Assembly (NCBI GenBank): GCA_003576745.1
Contig: QEVR01000002.1
Coordinates: forward strand, 1-64,000
Direction: 5' to 3'
Length of the DNA: 64,000 nucleotides
Source: Candidatus Uhrbacteria bacterium
Lineage (GTDB): Bacteria > Patescibacteriota > Patescibacteriia > 2-12-FULL-60-25
Below are positions 35,587-43,710 of this stretch, piece by piece. The position numbers were made by a program, and so were the translations under genes. Position 1 is the stretch's first letter. Every line of letters begins with the position of its first letter. The notes under the pieces were generated by a model. The model made no database searches. It saw only the letters and a program-made list of their open reading frames with translations, and was not told the DNA's origin.

Positions 35587-35613
35587 TTAGCACTCTAGTA
35601 TGATGAGTGCTAA
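35587..35613. promoter_or_regulatory. CIRCE operator (consensus) upstream of clpB
   Basis: TTAGCACTC-N9-GAGTGCTAA, matching the CIRCE consensus exactly. On the minus strand a TTGACA (35620-35615) directly abuts it, so HrcA would block the clpB promoter. It also lies 60 nt upstream of the divergent gene at 35675 and could affect it. Confidence 0.95.
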
Positions 35614-35661
35614 TTGTCAAGGCGCATATACATATTTCTTACGCTGTTTCAAGTCATTTGT

Positions 35662-35667
35662 TATGAT
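35662..35667 (+). promoter_or_regulatory. -10 box (TATGAT) for the DUF422-like gene
   Basis: TATGAT ends 7 nt before the ATG at 35675 and favours that start over two earlier in-frame ATG codons (35663 and 35666). Confidence 0.45.
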
Positions 35668-35674
35668 GCTTGCC

Positions 35675-36460
35675 ATGCAACGCGTGCGTATTTCAGATAT
35701 TGCTCTTGGCGGACTTGCCCTTCTCGTTGTTATAACCGGAGTTATGTTGTTTTACGGGGGCGTGAATCGCTTTGCTTCCGGGATCACCATTGCCGGCCTG
35801 CTTGTTCTCGTCATTGTTATTGATGTCCTCAAAGACGTCTATGGAACCATCCTTGCCGTTTTGGCGTGCTTGCTCGTTCTTTTGCTAAGCGGCGCCTTTA
35901 TTGCCATCGGCCTTGTTACAGCATGGCCATTCGGCCAATTCACATATACGGGCCTCCTTGGTTGGGAAATCCAAGGACTTGTTCCATGGACAATACCTGT
36001 CTTTTGGCTCCTGCTATCCATCGTGTCATTTGCGCATACGGAACCCGTCGCCCTTCCGGAGAAAAAGCCGTATGCTTCACTCTTTTCGTGGGCATTCGAT
36101 GCCGCATTGCTCGCAACCTTCCTTGACGCTGTTTTTGAGCCCGTGTTCGCGTTCATGGGATTCAAGGTTTTTCAGATTTCCCAGGGCTTTCAAGGCATCC
36201 CGCTCCAGCATTATCTGGGCTTTTTCATGATTACCTTTCTTTTGCAAGCGCTTCTTCTTGCCGTGCTCAAGCGGAACCCCGTCCCCGCAAACTCGATGCG
36301 CTCCTTTACCGTTACCATGCTTCTCCTTCTTGTTCTTGCTATGCTCGTGTCTCTGAAAAATGGCCTCGCATTTTCTTTCGGGCTTGGGCTTGTTCTTGCG
36401 TTGTGGCTTGTTTGGAAACAACGTGAATACGCGAAAAAAACCATAGTCGTGCCCGTATGA
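35675..36460 (+). CDS. Multi-pass membrane protein resembling DUF422 / CruF carotenoid hydratases
   Basis: A 261-residue protein with about 7-8 hydrophobic helices. Two segments resemble the DUF422 (CruF/bisanhydrobacterioruberin hydratase-type) family: WPFGQFTYTGLLGWEIQGLV with PWTIPVFWLL, and LDAVFEPVFAFMGF followed by GFQGIPLQHYLGFFM, parallel to the family's DPV and GVPxxNFxGWF motifs. The downstream gene, overlapping by 4 nt, is a polyprenyl diphosphate synthase, which supports an isoprenoid-related role. Neither phytoene synthase nor desaturase is in the window. It may act on another polyprenyl lipid. The family call is by eye from motifs only. Confidence 0.6.
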   Translation: MQRVRISDIALGGLALLVVITGVMLFYGGVNRFASGITIAGLLVLVIVIDVLKDVYGTILAVLACLLVLLLSGAFIAIGLVTAWPFGQFTYTGLLGWEIQGLVPWTIPVFWLLLSIVSFAHTEPVALPEKKPYASLFSWAFDAALLATFLDAVFEPVFAFMGFKVFQISQGFQGIPLQHYLGFFMITFLLQALLLAVLKRNPVPANSMRSFTVTMLLLLVLAMLVSLKNGLAFSFGLGLVLALWLVWKQREYAKKTIVVPV

Positions 36461-37512
36461 ACCAGCGTATTCTTTCCCAAGACGCGTTCCGTAAAAGATT
36501 CAATAGGGACTTCGAGGAATTCACCCGCTATCACCGGCAAAAAATGCCATTGAGGGATCGGGCGGTTTCACAGCTGATTGCGCAAGCGTGCAGCATGCTT
36601 TTAACGTCTGGAAAGCGTATCAGGCCGTATCTTGCGTATGCATCATCCTCCTCATCCGGGGCACCGCTCGATGAGGCGATAAAACTCGGAATCGCGCTTG
36701 AACTTTTTCACGGGTACGCCATTGTCCATGACGATATTATCGACCAGTCCGACATGCGGCGGGGAGTAGCGACCATTCATGCGTATTTCGCAACCCATCA
36801 TGAACAAAAACACTGGCTAGGAAGCGCGCAGCGTTTCGGGGAAGCATTCGCCATTCTTGCGGGCGATTTGCTCATGGCGTGGTCGGATCTAGCGCTTCGA
36901 TATGTCTCGACGGGAAAAGCGCAAAAGAACATTGAGAGAACATGGGATGACATGAAAGAAGAGGTTATCCTCGGCCAGGCGTTGGACGTTTCCATCGGCG
37001 CGAATGCCAAACGCCCGTCACGTGCGAATCTTATGCATATGCTTGCCGTTAAAAGCGGCAGATATACCATTGGACGTCCCATGCTCCTTGGCTATGCGCT
37101 CGCGAATGCTGCCGTCCGCGAAGAAACAGTTATGCGTATTGCAGAGCCTCTCGGAATCGCATTTCAAATACAGGACGATGCATTGAGCAGTTTTGGCGAT
37201 GCGCACACCATCGGTAAACCCGTGGATGCAGATATGCGGGAGGGAAAGATGACCCTTCTCGCCTTTGAGACGATGCGACGGCTTTCTCCCGCCCAGGAAC
37301 GCATATGGGAGAAAGGGTTCGGAAAGCCGGAAGCGTCCACCCGGGCCATCAATGACGCAAAGAATCTTATGGTGACATCGGGCGCAAGAACCTATGTTGA
37401 AACGCTTGCGGAACAGCTCATCGAGCTTAGCATGGAGCGCGCCGCGGATTTACCGGACGGAGGCTCATGGTTTCTCGACTTTGCGTCGAGGATGCGTCAT
37501 CGTACCGCCTGA
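36457..37512 (+). CDS. Polyprenyl diphosphate synthase (trans-prenyltransferase)
   Basis: Condenses isopentenyl diphosphate with allylic diphosphates to form C15-C40 or longer chains. In 351 residues the all-helical fold is recognisable: TSGKRIRPYLAYAS (KRxRP substrate loop), the first Asp-rich motif AIVHDDIIDQSDMRRG (DDxxD), and the second FQIQDDALSSFGD, whose spacing resembles archaeal and bacterial GGPP-type enzymes. The product length cannot be inferred confidently. It overlaps the DUF422-like gene by 4 nt and ends 1 nt before rsmI, so the three form an operon. CPR bacteria need polyprenyl phosphate for cell-wall precursors, the simplest role. Confidence 0.9.
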   Translation: MNQRILSQDAFRKRFNRDFEEFTRYHRQKMPLRDRAVSQLIAQACSMLLTSGKRIRPYLAYASSSSSGAPLDEAIKLGIALELFHGYAIVHDDIIDQSDMRRGVATIHAYFATHHEQKHWLGSAQRFGEAFAILAGDLLMAWSDLALRYVSTGKAQKNIERTWDDMKEEVILGQALDVSIGANAKRPSRANLMHMLAVKSGRYTIGRPMLLGYALANAAVREETVMRIAEPLGIAFQIQDDALSSFGDAHTIGKPVDADMREGKMTLLAFETMRRLSPAQERIWEKGFGKPEASTRAINDAKNLMVTSGARTYVETLAEQLIELSMERAADLPDGGSWFLDFASRMRHRTA

Positions 37513-37513
37513 T

Positions 37514-38185
37514 ATGCCCGGCATTCTTTCTATCGTCGCAACGCCGATCGGAAATCTCGATGATATCTCCGCCCGCGCCATACGCACTCTGAAGGAAGCG
37601 TATCGCATCGGCTGCGAAGATACGCGCGTTACGGGAAAACTTCTGCATGCCTACGGCATACACACAGCGCGCGTGTCCCTGCACCAGCATTCATCGGACG
37701 CGCGCCTGCGATCGTTTCTTCAGGAGGCGGAGCGCGGTTCTCGTATCGCCTACGTGAGCGATGCCGGCACGCCCGGGGTGAATGATCCCGGCGGACGACT
37801 TGTCGAAATGGCCTATGAGCTCAATATTCCTTTGGAGGTCATTCCGGGGCCTTCCGCTCTTACGGCAGCCATATCTATATGCGGATTTCCCATGGAACGT
37901 TTCACCTATGTCGGATTCCTTCCGCAGAAGAAACGGCGCTCGGCGATGATCGCGGCAATGGGCGCTCGCGACGATGCGACAGTGTTTTTTGAATCCACGC
38001 ATCGTATTCATAAAACGCTGGAAGATCTTGCGAATGTACTTGGAGAACGGACACTGTATGTTGGAAGGGAGCTTACAAAACTGCACGAAACGCATGTGCG
38101 CGGTACGGCAAAGCACGCGCTCGAACGGCTTGCATCGTCGAGCTCAAAGGGCGAATTCGTTATTGTCGTATCTCCAAAACCTTGA
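37514..38185 (+). CDS. rsmI: 16S rRNA (cytidine-1402 2'-O) methyltransferase RsmI
   Basis: Uses S-adenosylmethionine to 2'-O-methylate C1402 in the 16S decoding centre. The 223 residues carry the tetrapyrrole-methylase-like fold signatures: ILSIVATPIGNLDDISARAI (N-terminal loop), CEDTRVTGKLL, LHQHSSDARL (equivalent of the family's HNE segment), IAYVSDAGTPGVNDPGGRLV (SAM loop) and VIPGPSALTAAISICG. It is shorter than E. coli RsmI (286) and lacks its C-terminal domain. The ATG at 37514, one base after the prenyl-synthase stop, begins the fold directly; the earlier frame overlaps the upstream gene. Confidence 0.93.
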   Translation: MPGILSIVATPIGNLDDISARAIRTLKEAYRIGCEDTRVTGKLLHAYGIHTARVSLHQHSSDARLRSFLQEAERGSRIAYVSDAGTPGVNDPGGRLVEMAYELNIPLEVIPGPSALTAAISICGFPMERFTYVGFLPQKKRRSAMIAAMGARDDATVFFESTHRIHKTLEDLANVLGERTLYVGRELTKLHETHVRGTAKHALERLASSSSKGEFVIVVSPKP

Positions 38186-38224
38186 TGAAACGCGGGTGGC
38201 AAGGTACTGTTTTCGCCCAATGCT

Positions 38225-39847
38225 ATGGAGAAATTTTTCGTCACCACGCCCATCTATTACGTGAATGACAAACCGCATATTGGACATGCGTACACCACAT
38301 TCGTTTGCGATACTCTGGCAAGATACTATCGGATGCTCGGCGCGCGCGTGCTGTTTTCTACGGGCGTCGATGAGAACAGCCAAAAGAATATCGAGGCGAT
38401 GATCGCTGCCGGCGAAAGCGACATTGCCCGGTATTTAGACAACATGGCAGGTCTGTGGAAACAGTCCTGGGATGATCTCGGGATCCGTTACGATGCATTC
38501 ATTCGAACGACGGAACAGCGCCATGTAAACGCCGTCCAACGCTTCTGGCGCGCCGCAATGGAGACGGGGGATATTTATAAGAGTGTGTACAAAGGGATGT
38601 ATTGCACGGGCTGTGAAGCATTCAAAACGGAATCGGAAACCGAAAACGGCGCATGCGTTCTTCATCCGAACAAGCCGTTGAAACCCATCGAAGAGGAGAA
38701 CTATTTTTTTAAATTGTCGGCATATCGCGATCGTCTGTTGGAGCTGTACTCGCAAAGTCGGGAATTCGCCATGCCGGAAGCGCGCCGCAACGAAATACGA
38801 AACTATGTAGAAAACCATCTTGCCGATATTTCCGTTTCGAGGTCCTCGTCATCGCTAGAGAGCGGCATTCCCGTACCGGACAACGATTCCCAGCGTATCT
38901 ATGTATGGTTCGACGCGCTGATTAATTATCTCACGGTCGCAGGGTACGGTTCGGACGACCGCGAGACGGAACAGTGGTGGCCGGCGGATGCGCATATTGT
39001 CGGAAAAGATATCATCAAGTTCCACTGCGCACTGTGGCCGGCCATGCTCTGGTCTGCCGCGAAAACGGACCCTTTGCTGAAAAAGATGTCCGAGGAGGGG
39101 AAGCTTATTCCTCGGACGGTGTTTGCGCACGGTTTTTTTACAATAGATGGCATAAAAATCTCCAAATCTCTTGGCAATGCCGTTGATCCGCGCGATCTTA
39201 TTCCTGCATACGGACTTGATGCAATCCGATATTTTCTTATGCGCGAAATTCCGTTCGGCGAGGACGGAGATTTCTCTCGCAAAAGACTCGAAGAACGTTA
39301 TGTTTCTGATTTGGCAAATACGCTCGGAAATCTCCTGCACCGGGCTATATCGATGTCACGGAGATACTTCAACGGTATGACGCCAAACGTGGACCTCGTG
39401 CGCGCCGGCGCTTCCCCGAATGCAAGCGTGTGGGACGGCGCAGCAGGCCTTCGAGATCTCGAAAGCCGGTATGACGGTTTTATGCAGGAGTTCCGCATCG
39501 ATCTTGCGCTTGAGCGCCTATGGGCGGCGGGAGAAATCAAGGCGTCCGGCTTGTTGCAGGCGAATAAATTCGTGGAAGAAACAAAACCGTTCCAGCTCGT
39601 GAAAGATGACGCGATGAAGGTGGGGGAAATTCTCTATGCTCTCCTGGAAGCATGCAGGCATTATGCATGGCTCTTGGCGCCAGTCATGCCGGAAACAGCA
39701 AAGGCTATGATCGAATCTCTGGGGCAGAAATTTGACATTGAATCAAAAAAATCCCTTGAAGAGTTGCGCCAATGGGGAGGTTTACCCATGGATACGCCTC
39801 TTCCCGAGCCGAAACCGCTTTTTCCAAAACGTGAAGCAACGTCATAG
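38225..39847 (+). CDS. metG: Methionyl-tRNA synthetase
   Basis: Class I synthetase charging initiator and elongator tRNA-Met. In 540 residues the Rossmann core begins FFVTTPIYYVNDKPHIGHAY (HIGH variant HIGH), the connective peptide contains KGMYCTGCEAF (zinc knuckle with a reduced Cys pair set), followed by VWFDALINYLTVAGY, IVGKDIIKFHCALWPAML and the KMSKS loop as GIKISKSLGNAVDP. The anticodon domain includes ETKPFQLVKDD, and the protein ends without the EMAP-II-like tRNA-binding domain found in longer MetRS. It starts 39 nt after rsmI and has no SD. Confidence 0.96.
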   Translation: MEKFFVTTPIYYVNDKPHIGHAYTTFVCDTLARYYRMLGARVLFSTGVDENSQKNIEAMIAAGESDIARYLDNMAGLWKQSWDDLGIRYDAFIRTTEQRHVNAVQRFWRAAMETGDIYKSVYKGMYCTGCEAFKTESETENGACVLHPNKPLKPIEEENYFFKLSAYRDRLLELYSQSREFAMPEARRNEIRNYVENHLADISVSRSSSSLESGIPVPDNDSQRIYVWFDALINYLTVAGYGSDDRETEQWWPADAHIVGKDIIKFHCALWPAMLWSAAKTDPLLKKMSEEGKLIPRTVFAHGFFTIDGIKISKSLGNAVDPRDLIPAYGLDAIRYFLMREIPFGEDGDFSRKRLEERYVSDLANTLGNLLHRAISMSRRYFNGMTPNVDLVRAGASPNASVWDGAAGLRDLESRYDGFMQEFRIDLALERLWAAGEIKASGLLQANKFVEETKPFQLVKDDAMKVGEILYALLEACRHYAWLLAPVMPETAKAMIESLGQKFDIESKKSLEELRQWGGLPMDTPLPEPKPLFPKREATS

Positions 39848-39867
39848 CGCGTTACGGTTCGCTCCGC

Positions 39868-39873
39868 TATACT
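39868..39873 (+). promoter_or_regulatory. -10 box (TATACT) for cvpA
   Basis: TATACT ends 6 nt before the ATG at 39880, a leaderless spacing. Confidence 0.5.
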
Positions 39874-39879
39874 CGCCTC

Positions 39880-40353
39880 ATGCTGATACTCGAAATCCTC
39901 GTTCTCATCGTCCTGATCGCGTTCATAGCGAACGGATATCGTTCAGGCGCCATTGAAACCCTTGGACGCGTTGTGGGCGCCGTCGTGGGATTTATCGTTG
40001 CACGCGCATATTCAGGCGCGCTGTCATACGTCCTTGCGTCCTTTTTGCCAGAGCAATGGGCTGACATTGCCGCGTTCATTGCGATCTTTTTCCTCGTGGA
40101 TCAGGCTATCGGCATGCTTTTCAGGCTTGCGGAACGCGTGCTGAAAATCCTTACAAGACTTCCGATTCTCAAACAGTTGAACGAGTATCTGGGAGCGATC
40201 TTTGGATTTTTCGAAGGTGTCGTCATTATCGGCGGTATCAGCTGGGTGTTAAAGCAATCCGGGGGCATCGAGGGCACGCAAGTATTGAATCAACTTCGAG
40301 TTGTGGACTATATCGATACCGTTTTTGAAAAGGTTATCGTCAAACTCCTGTGA
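39880..40353 (+). CDS. CvpA-family membrane protein
   Basis: A 157-residue protein with about four transmembrane helices (ILEILVLIVLIAFIANGYRS, VVGAVVGFIVARAYS, WADIAAFIAIFFLVDQAIGM, YLGAIFGFFEGVVIIGGISW). The arrangement of NGYRSGAIETLGRVVG after helix 1 and the Gly-rich helix 4 (GAIFGFFEG) match CvpA/colicin V production family proteins, involved in envelope homeostasis by unknown means. Its TGA stop overlaps the GTG start of tatD. A TATACT lies 6 nt before the ATG. Confidence 0.82.
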   Translation: MLILEILVLIVLIAFIANGYRSGAIETLGRVVGAVVGFIVARAYSGALSYVLASFLPEQWADIAAFIAIFFLVDQAIGMLFRLAERVLKILTRLPILKQLNEYLGAIFGFFEGVVIIGGISWVLKQSGGIEGTQVLNQLRVVDYIDTVFEKVIVKLL

Positions 40354-41204
40354 AGCCGTCGCTCATCGACACGCACTGTCATCTTCATGTTCCTACATAC
40401 CATGAGGACCGCGATGCGGTTCTTTTGAGAATGAGGAAGAAGAACATTTGGGCGATCACGGTAGGAACAACTCTTACAACATCCCAAGAAGCGATTGCGC
40501 TCGCTGAGCGTCAGAAAGATGTTTTTGCAGCGGTGGGGTATCACCCGGAACATCTGACGAGTTCGTTTCATGATGAACTCGAAGGACAGGATACACTGCC
40601 ATATCAAGCGAAGCGTATCAGGGAACTGGCGAAATCCAGCGCGCGCGTGGTCGCGATAGGGGAGACGGGGCTCGATTTTTTTAGGATCGATGCCGATCGC
40701 AGCCGGAAAGAAGCCATGCGCCTCCAGGCGGATGCGCTATGTGACCACATTCGCATTGCCCATGATATTGGATTGCCCGTGATTATGCATTGCCGCGACG
40801 CATTCGGCGAACTCGCCAGCATTGTGCAAAACGAGCAAAGGAACGGATGCGCGATACAAGGGGTTGTCCATTGCTTTACGGGAACATGGGAAGATGCGAA
40901 GCCGCTGCTGGACCTTGGCCTCTATCTTTCGTTTACCGGCATTATCACGTTTCCGCCCAAGAAATCGGAAAAACCGGAGAACTCTATTCGTCGCGTTATC
41001 GAACGCATGCCTGCGGATCGCGTATGCGTGGAAACGGATGCTCCATGGCTTACACCCGTGCCGTATCGGGGAATGCGCAATGAACCATCGTATGTTTCTT
41101 GTGTCGCAAACGAAATTGCGCGCTTGAGAGGTGTATCGGAAGCAGAGATCGGGCGCATCACGACCGAAAATGCCGCGCGTCTTTTTTCTCTTCCATTGCC
41201 TTGA
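40350..41204 (+). CDS. tatD: TatD-family metal-dependent hydrolase/DNase
   Basis: TIM-barrel amidohydrolase-superfamily nuclease acting in DNA repair or degradation. The 284 residues show the two-metal site: LIDTHCHLHV (HxH), AIGETGLDFF (Glu ligand), PVIMHCRDAF (His), GVVHCFTGT (His) and CVETDAPWLTPVPYRGMRNE (Asp, then substrate loop). It starts with GTG at 40350, overlapping the cvpA stop, so the two are translationally coupled. The TATA-poor 3' end carries TTGACA of the next promoter. Confidence 0.94.
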   Translation: MKPSLIDTHCHLHVPTYHEDRDAVLLRMRKKNIWAITVGTTLTTSQEAIALAERQKDVFAAVGYHPEHLTSSFHDELEGQDTLPYQAKRIRELAKSSARVVAIGETGLDFFRIDADRSRKEAMRLQADALCDHIRIAHDIGLPVIMHCRDAFGELASIVQNEQRNGCAIQGVVHCFTGTWEDAKPLLDLGLYLSFTGIITFPPKKSEKPENSIRRVIERMPADRVCVETDAPWLTPVPYRGMRNEPSYVSCVANEIARLRGVSEAEIGRITTENAARLFSLPLP

Positions 41205-41229
41205 CAGGATCGCCAGCCTTCCATAGATT
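41201..41229 (+). promoter_or_regulatory. Sigma-70 promoter of the HAD gene
   Basis: TTGACA (41201-41206), 17 nt, TAGATT (41224-41229). The -35 overlaps the tatD stop. A leader of about 20 nt with the SD AAAGGAG (41244-41250) follows. Confidence 0.7.
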
Positions 41230-41256
41230 CTTGACGCACATTGAAAGGAGCCTCGC

Positions 41257-42054
41257 GTGAAAAAACGTTGCCTTGTCGTTGATGTCGACGGGACGAAGTA
41301 CCGGTGGCAGCTGTTCCATGACTGGATCGCCGGTATGGTGCAGTTTGGGTTTCTGCCGAAATTCGTCCTGGCGAGGGCCGAAGAAGAACTTCAGGCCTAT
41401 CGCGACCGCCAGGGAAGCTTTAAAGATTTTTTGGACGTCCAACTGGAAGCGTATCAAGGCCATGCGCGCCTCAAGGGCATTCGCGTACGGGACGCGCAGT
41501 GGGTGGCGAAACAAGTCATCGCAGAAAAAGGCCGCCGCGTCCATGTGTTCGTGCGCGAGCTCATGGAGCATGCGCGCGACCTGGGATTCATGATTGCCTT
41601 CATCTCCGGTTCACCGCTCGAAGTGGTCGAAGCATTGGCAGCCGAAGACGATGTCGATATCGTCTTCGGCACCGAACATCCCCGTGAAGGCGGGTATTAC
41701 ACCGGGGGCGATCCCAAGGTCTGGGCCATGGCAAAACATGAAGCCCTCGACATCATCGTGAAGGAACACGGCGTGGACTTGTCGTCATCCATTGCGATCG
41801 GTGACAGTGAGGGCGACATCCCTGTTCTCGAACGCGTCGCGTACCCCATCTGCTTCAATCCGAATGAAACGCTGTATCGAGCGGCCAGAGCCTCATCCAA
41901 CCGATGGCCCGTTGTCATTGAACGCAAGCTCGTGTATGTCGAAAGCTGGACGGAGCGGAAGATGCGCAAAGAGGCCTTTTTGAGGGAAATTCTTCCTGAA
42001 GAATTGGGCGTCGCCCTTGAAGCGAGGCTCAGAAATCTCAATCTCATCCCGTAA
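41257..42054 (+). CDS. HAD-superfamily phosphatase, SerB-like (subfamily IB)
   Basis: Cytoplasmic haloacid dehalogenase-type phosphohydrolase of 265 residues. Motif I is LVVDVDGTK (nucleophile Asp and general acid Asp), motif II IAFISGSPLEVVEAL (Ser), motif III the Lys in YYTGGDPKVWAMAKHEAL, and motif IV AIGDSEGDIPVLE (metal-binding Asp pair). The cap between motifs I and II is helical, as in phosphoserine phosphatase-like subfamily IB. The substrate is unknown. The GTG start is set by AAAGGAG 6 nt upstream, one of the few strong SDs in the window. It is flanked by its own promoter and terminator and has GC-biased codons, which suggests a separately acquired gene. Confidence 0.85.
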   Translation: MKKRCLVVDVDGTKYRWQLFHDWIAGMVQFGFLPKFVLARAEEELQAYRDRQGSFKDFLDVQLEAYQGHARLKGIRVRDAQWVAKQVIAEKGRRVHVFVRELMEHARDLGFMIAFISGSPLEVVEALAAEDDVDIVFGTEHPREGGYYTGGDPKVWAMAKHEALDIIVKEHGVDLSSSIAIGDSEGDIPVLERVAYPICFNPNETLYRAARASSNRWPVVIERKLVYVESWTERKMRKEAFLREILPEELGVALEARLRNLNLIP

Positions 42055-42058
42055 AGGG

Positions 42059-42095
42059 GACCGCCCGAATCACGCTGGTGACAAGGGCGGTTTTC
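42059..42095 (+). terminator. Intrinsic terminator of the HAD gene
   Basis: ACCGCCC (42060-42066) pairs with GGGCGGT (42085-42091) across an 18-nt loop, followed by TTT. Confidence 0.7.
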
Positions 42096-42160
42096 AAAAA
42101 TACGGAATTTTTGCTGTCAAGCGAAAGACATCTTGCTTTTCTCCCAAATTTCCGCTTCTC

Positions 42161-42188
42161 GGCCGTCACGGACGGCCTTGATTTTTTT
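42161..42188 (+). terminator. Intrinsic terminator before the atp operon
   Basis: GGCCGTC-acg-GACGGCC followed by TTGATTTTTTT. The T-tract also supplies the -35 of the atp promoter (TTGATT), so terminator and promoter overlap. Confidence 0.8.
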
Positions 42189-42206
42189 AATAATCAACCG
42201 TATACT
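42178..42206 (+). promoter_or_regulatory. Sigma-70 promoter of the ATP synthase operon
   Basis: TTGATT (42178-42183), 17 nt, TATACT (42201-42206). The ATG of the first gene is 15 nt beyond the -10, giving a leader of under 10 nt. Confidence 0.7.
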
Positions 42207-42221
42207 CCCCGCGTCATTTTT

Positions 42222-42497
42222 ATGGAGAACCGAACGGAGCGGAAAAAAGACATCGGTTATGGTGAGGCGCTCGGCATGGTCTGGGACGTGCTCATTACGC
42301 TTCTCGTAAGCACCTTCCTCTTCGCCCTTGGAGGACGCTGGCTCGATGTTCGGTACGGAACGGGCTGGGTATTCACCGTCAGCGGATTCGTTCTCCTTAT
42401 CCTCGTCGGATGGAGGATTATCCATAAAAAAGGCGCTTCCATTGCAAAACGCATGGATGAAACAGGAGCAAAAAAGAAACCGGAAGAAACGCAATGA
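42222..42497 (+). CDS. atpI: ATP synthase accessory protein AtpI/AtpZ-like
   Basis: A 91-residue membrane protein with two helices (MVWDVLITLLVSTFLFALGG and WVFTVSGFVLLILVGWRIIH) separated by RWLDVRYGTG, the standard form of AtpI/AtpZ proteins that assist c-ring assembly or Mg2+ supply for the F1Fo ATP synthase. It has a basic cytoplasmic start and tail. I use the ATG at 42222, just downstream of the operon promoter; the longer frame runs back through the terminator. It overlaps atpB by 4 nt. Confidence 0.85.
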   Translation: MENRTERKKDIGYGEALGMVWDVLITLLVSTFLFALGGRWLDVRYGTGWVFTVSGFVLLILVGWRIIHKKGASIAKRMDETGAKKKPEETQ

Positions 42498-43369
42498 ATA
42501 TACCACTGTTCGCAGAACCCATCGCCTCCATCGGAGGATTCAGGATTACAAACGCATTTATTAATGCCACGTTTTTAAGCGCAGCGCTCATAGCGTTTGC
42601 GTTCTTCTTCCGCGCAAAAATTTCTCTCATTCCCGGGAGACTGCAGACGGGTTTAGAAATGCTGTTCGAGCTTTTACTGAATACGTTCGATCAGGTTACG
42701 GGTGATCCAGCCAAAACAAGGCGGTTTTTTCCTTTTGTCGCAACGCTGTTTTTCTTTATTCTCTTATCGAATTGGCTCGGTCTTCTGCCGGGCACGGGAT
42801 CGCTCGGCATCTATCAACTTCATGAAGGCAATGTGGAATTGATTCCGATTCTCCGATCAGCGGCAGCTGACCTAAACCTCACGCTTGCCCTCGCTCTGCT
42901 TTCCGTGGTTACTTCGCATGTGGTGGGTATGCTGACGGTAGGATTTTTCGTCCATTGGAATAAATTCATCCAGCTCGGGACGCTCTGGCAGGCTCTCAAG
43001 ACAAAAAATATTCTCACCATCTTTACCGCCATCATCGAGCTTGGCGTTGGCCTGATAGAACTTATTTCGGAAGCCGCAAAGGTTCTGTCGCTTTCTCTGC
43101 GGTTATTCGGCAATATTTTTGCCGGTGAAGTCCTGATTACCGTGCTTTCGTCAATTCTCGCCTTTATCCTCCCCCTGCCGTTCATGGGGCTTGAACTCAT
43201 CGTCGGCGTTGTACAGGCCACGGTCTTTTCCATGCTCACCCTTGTATATCTCTCTATGCTTACCGAACAACCGACGCATGATGAACACAAAGACGATCCC
43301 GTCACGGAAGCGCTGGAAGGGGAAACGCTCCTTGGCGAACCCGCGCTCCATACAGAATCCCTTACATGA
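42494..43369 (+). CDS. atpB: ATP synthase Fo subunit a
   Basis: Membrane stator subunit that forms the proton half-channels against the c-ring. The 291 residues have about six transmembrane helices, beginning with a periplasmic N-terminus and ITNAFINATFLSAALIAFAF. The conserved helix carries the essential Arg in KVLSLSLRLFGNIFAGEVL, and the later helix ends VVQATVFSMLTLVYLSML. An acidic tail (DEHKDDPVTEALEGE) follows. It overlaps atpI by 4 nt and is 78 nt upstream of atpE. Confidence 0.95.
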   Translation: MNIPLFAEPIASIGGFRITNAFINATFLSAALIAFAFFFRAKISLIPGRLQTGLEMLFELLLNTFDQVTGDPAKTRRFFPFVATLFFFILLSNWLGLLPGTGSLGIYQLHEGNVELIPILRSAAADLNLTLALALLSVVTSHVVGMLTVGFFVHWNKFIQLGTLWQALKTKNILTIFTAIIELGVGLIELISEAAKVLSLSLRLFGNIFAGEVLITVLSSILAFILPLPFMGLELIVGVVQATVFSMLTLVYLSMLTEQPTHDEHKDDPVTEALEGETLLGEPALHTESLT

Positions 43370-43666
<297 letters not shown>

Positions 43667-43710
43667 CGATCGGAGGTTCCCCATGATCATAGGGAAACGA
43701 TACGGCTTGT

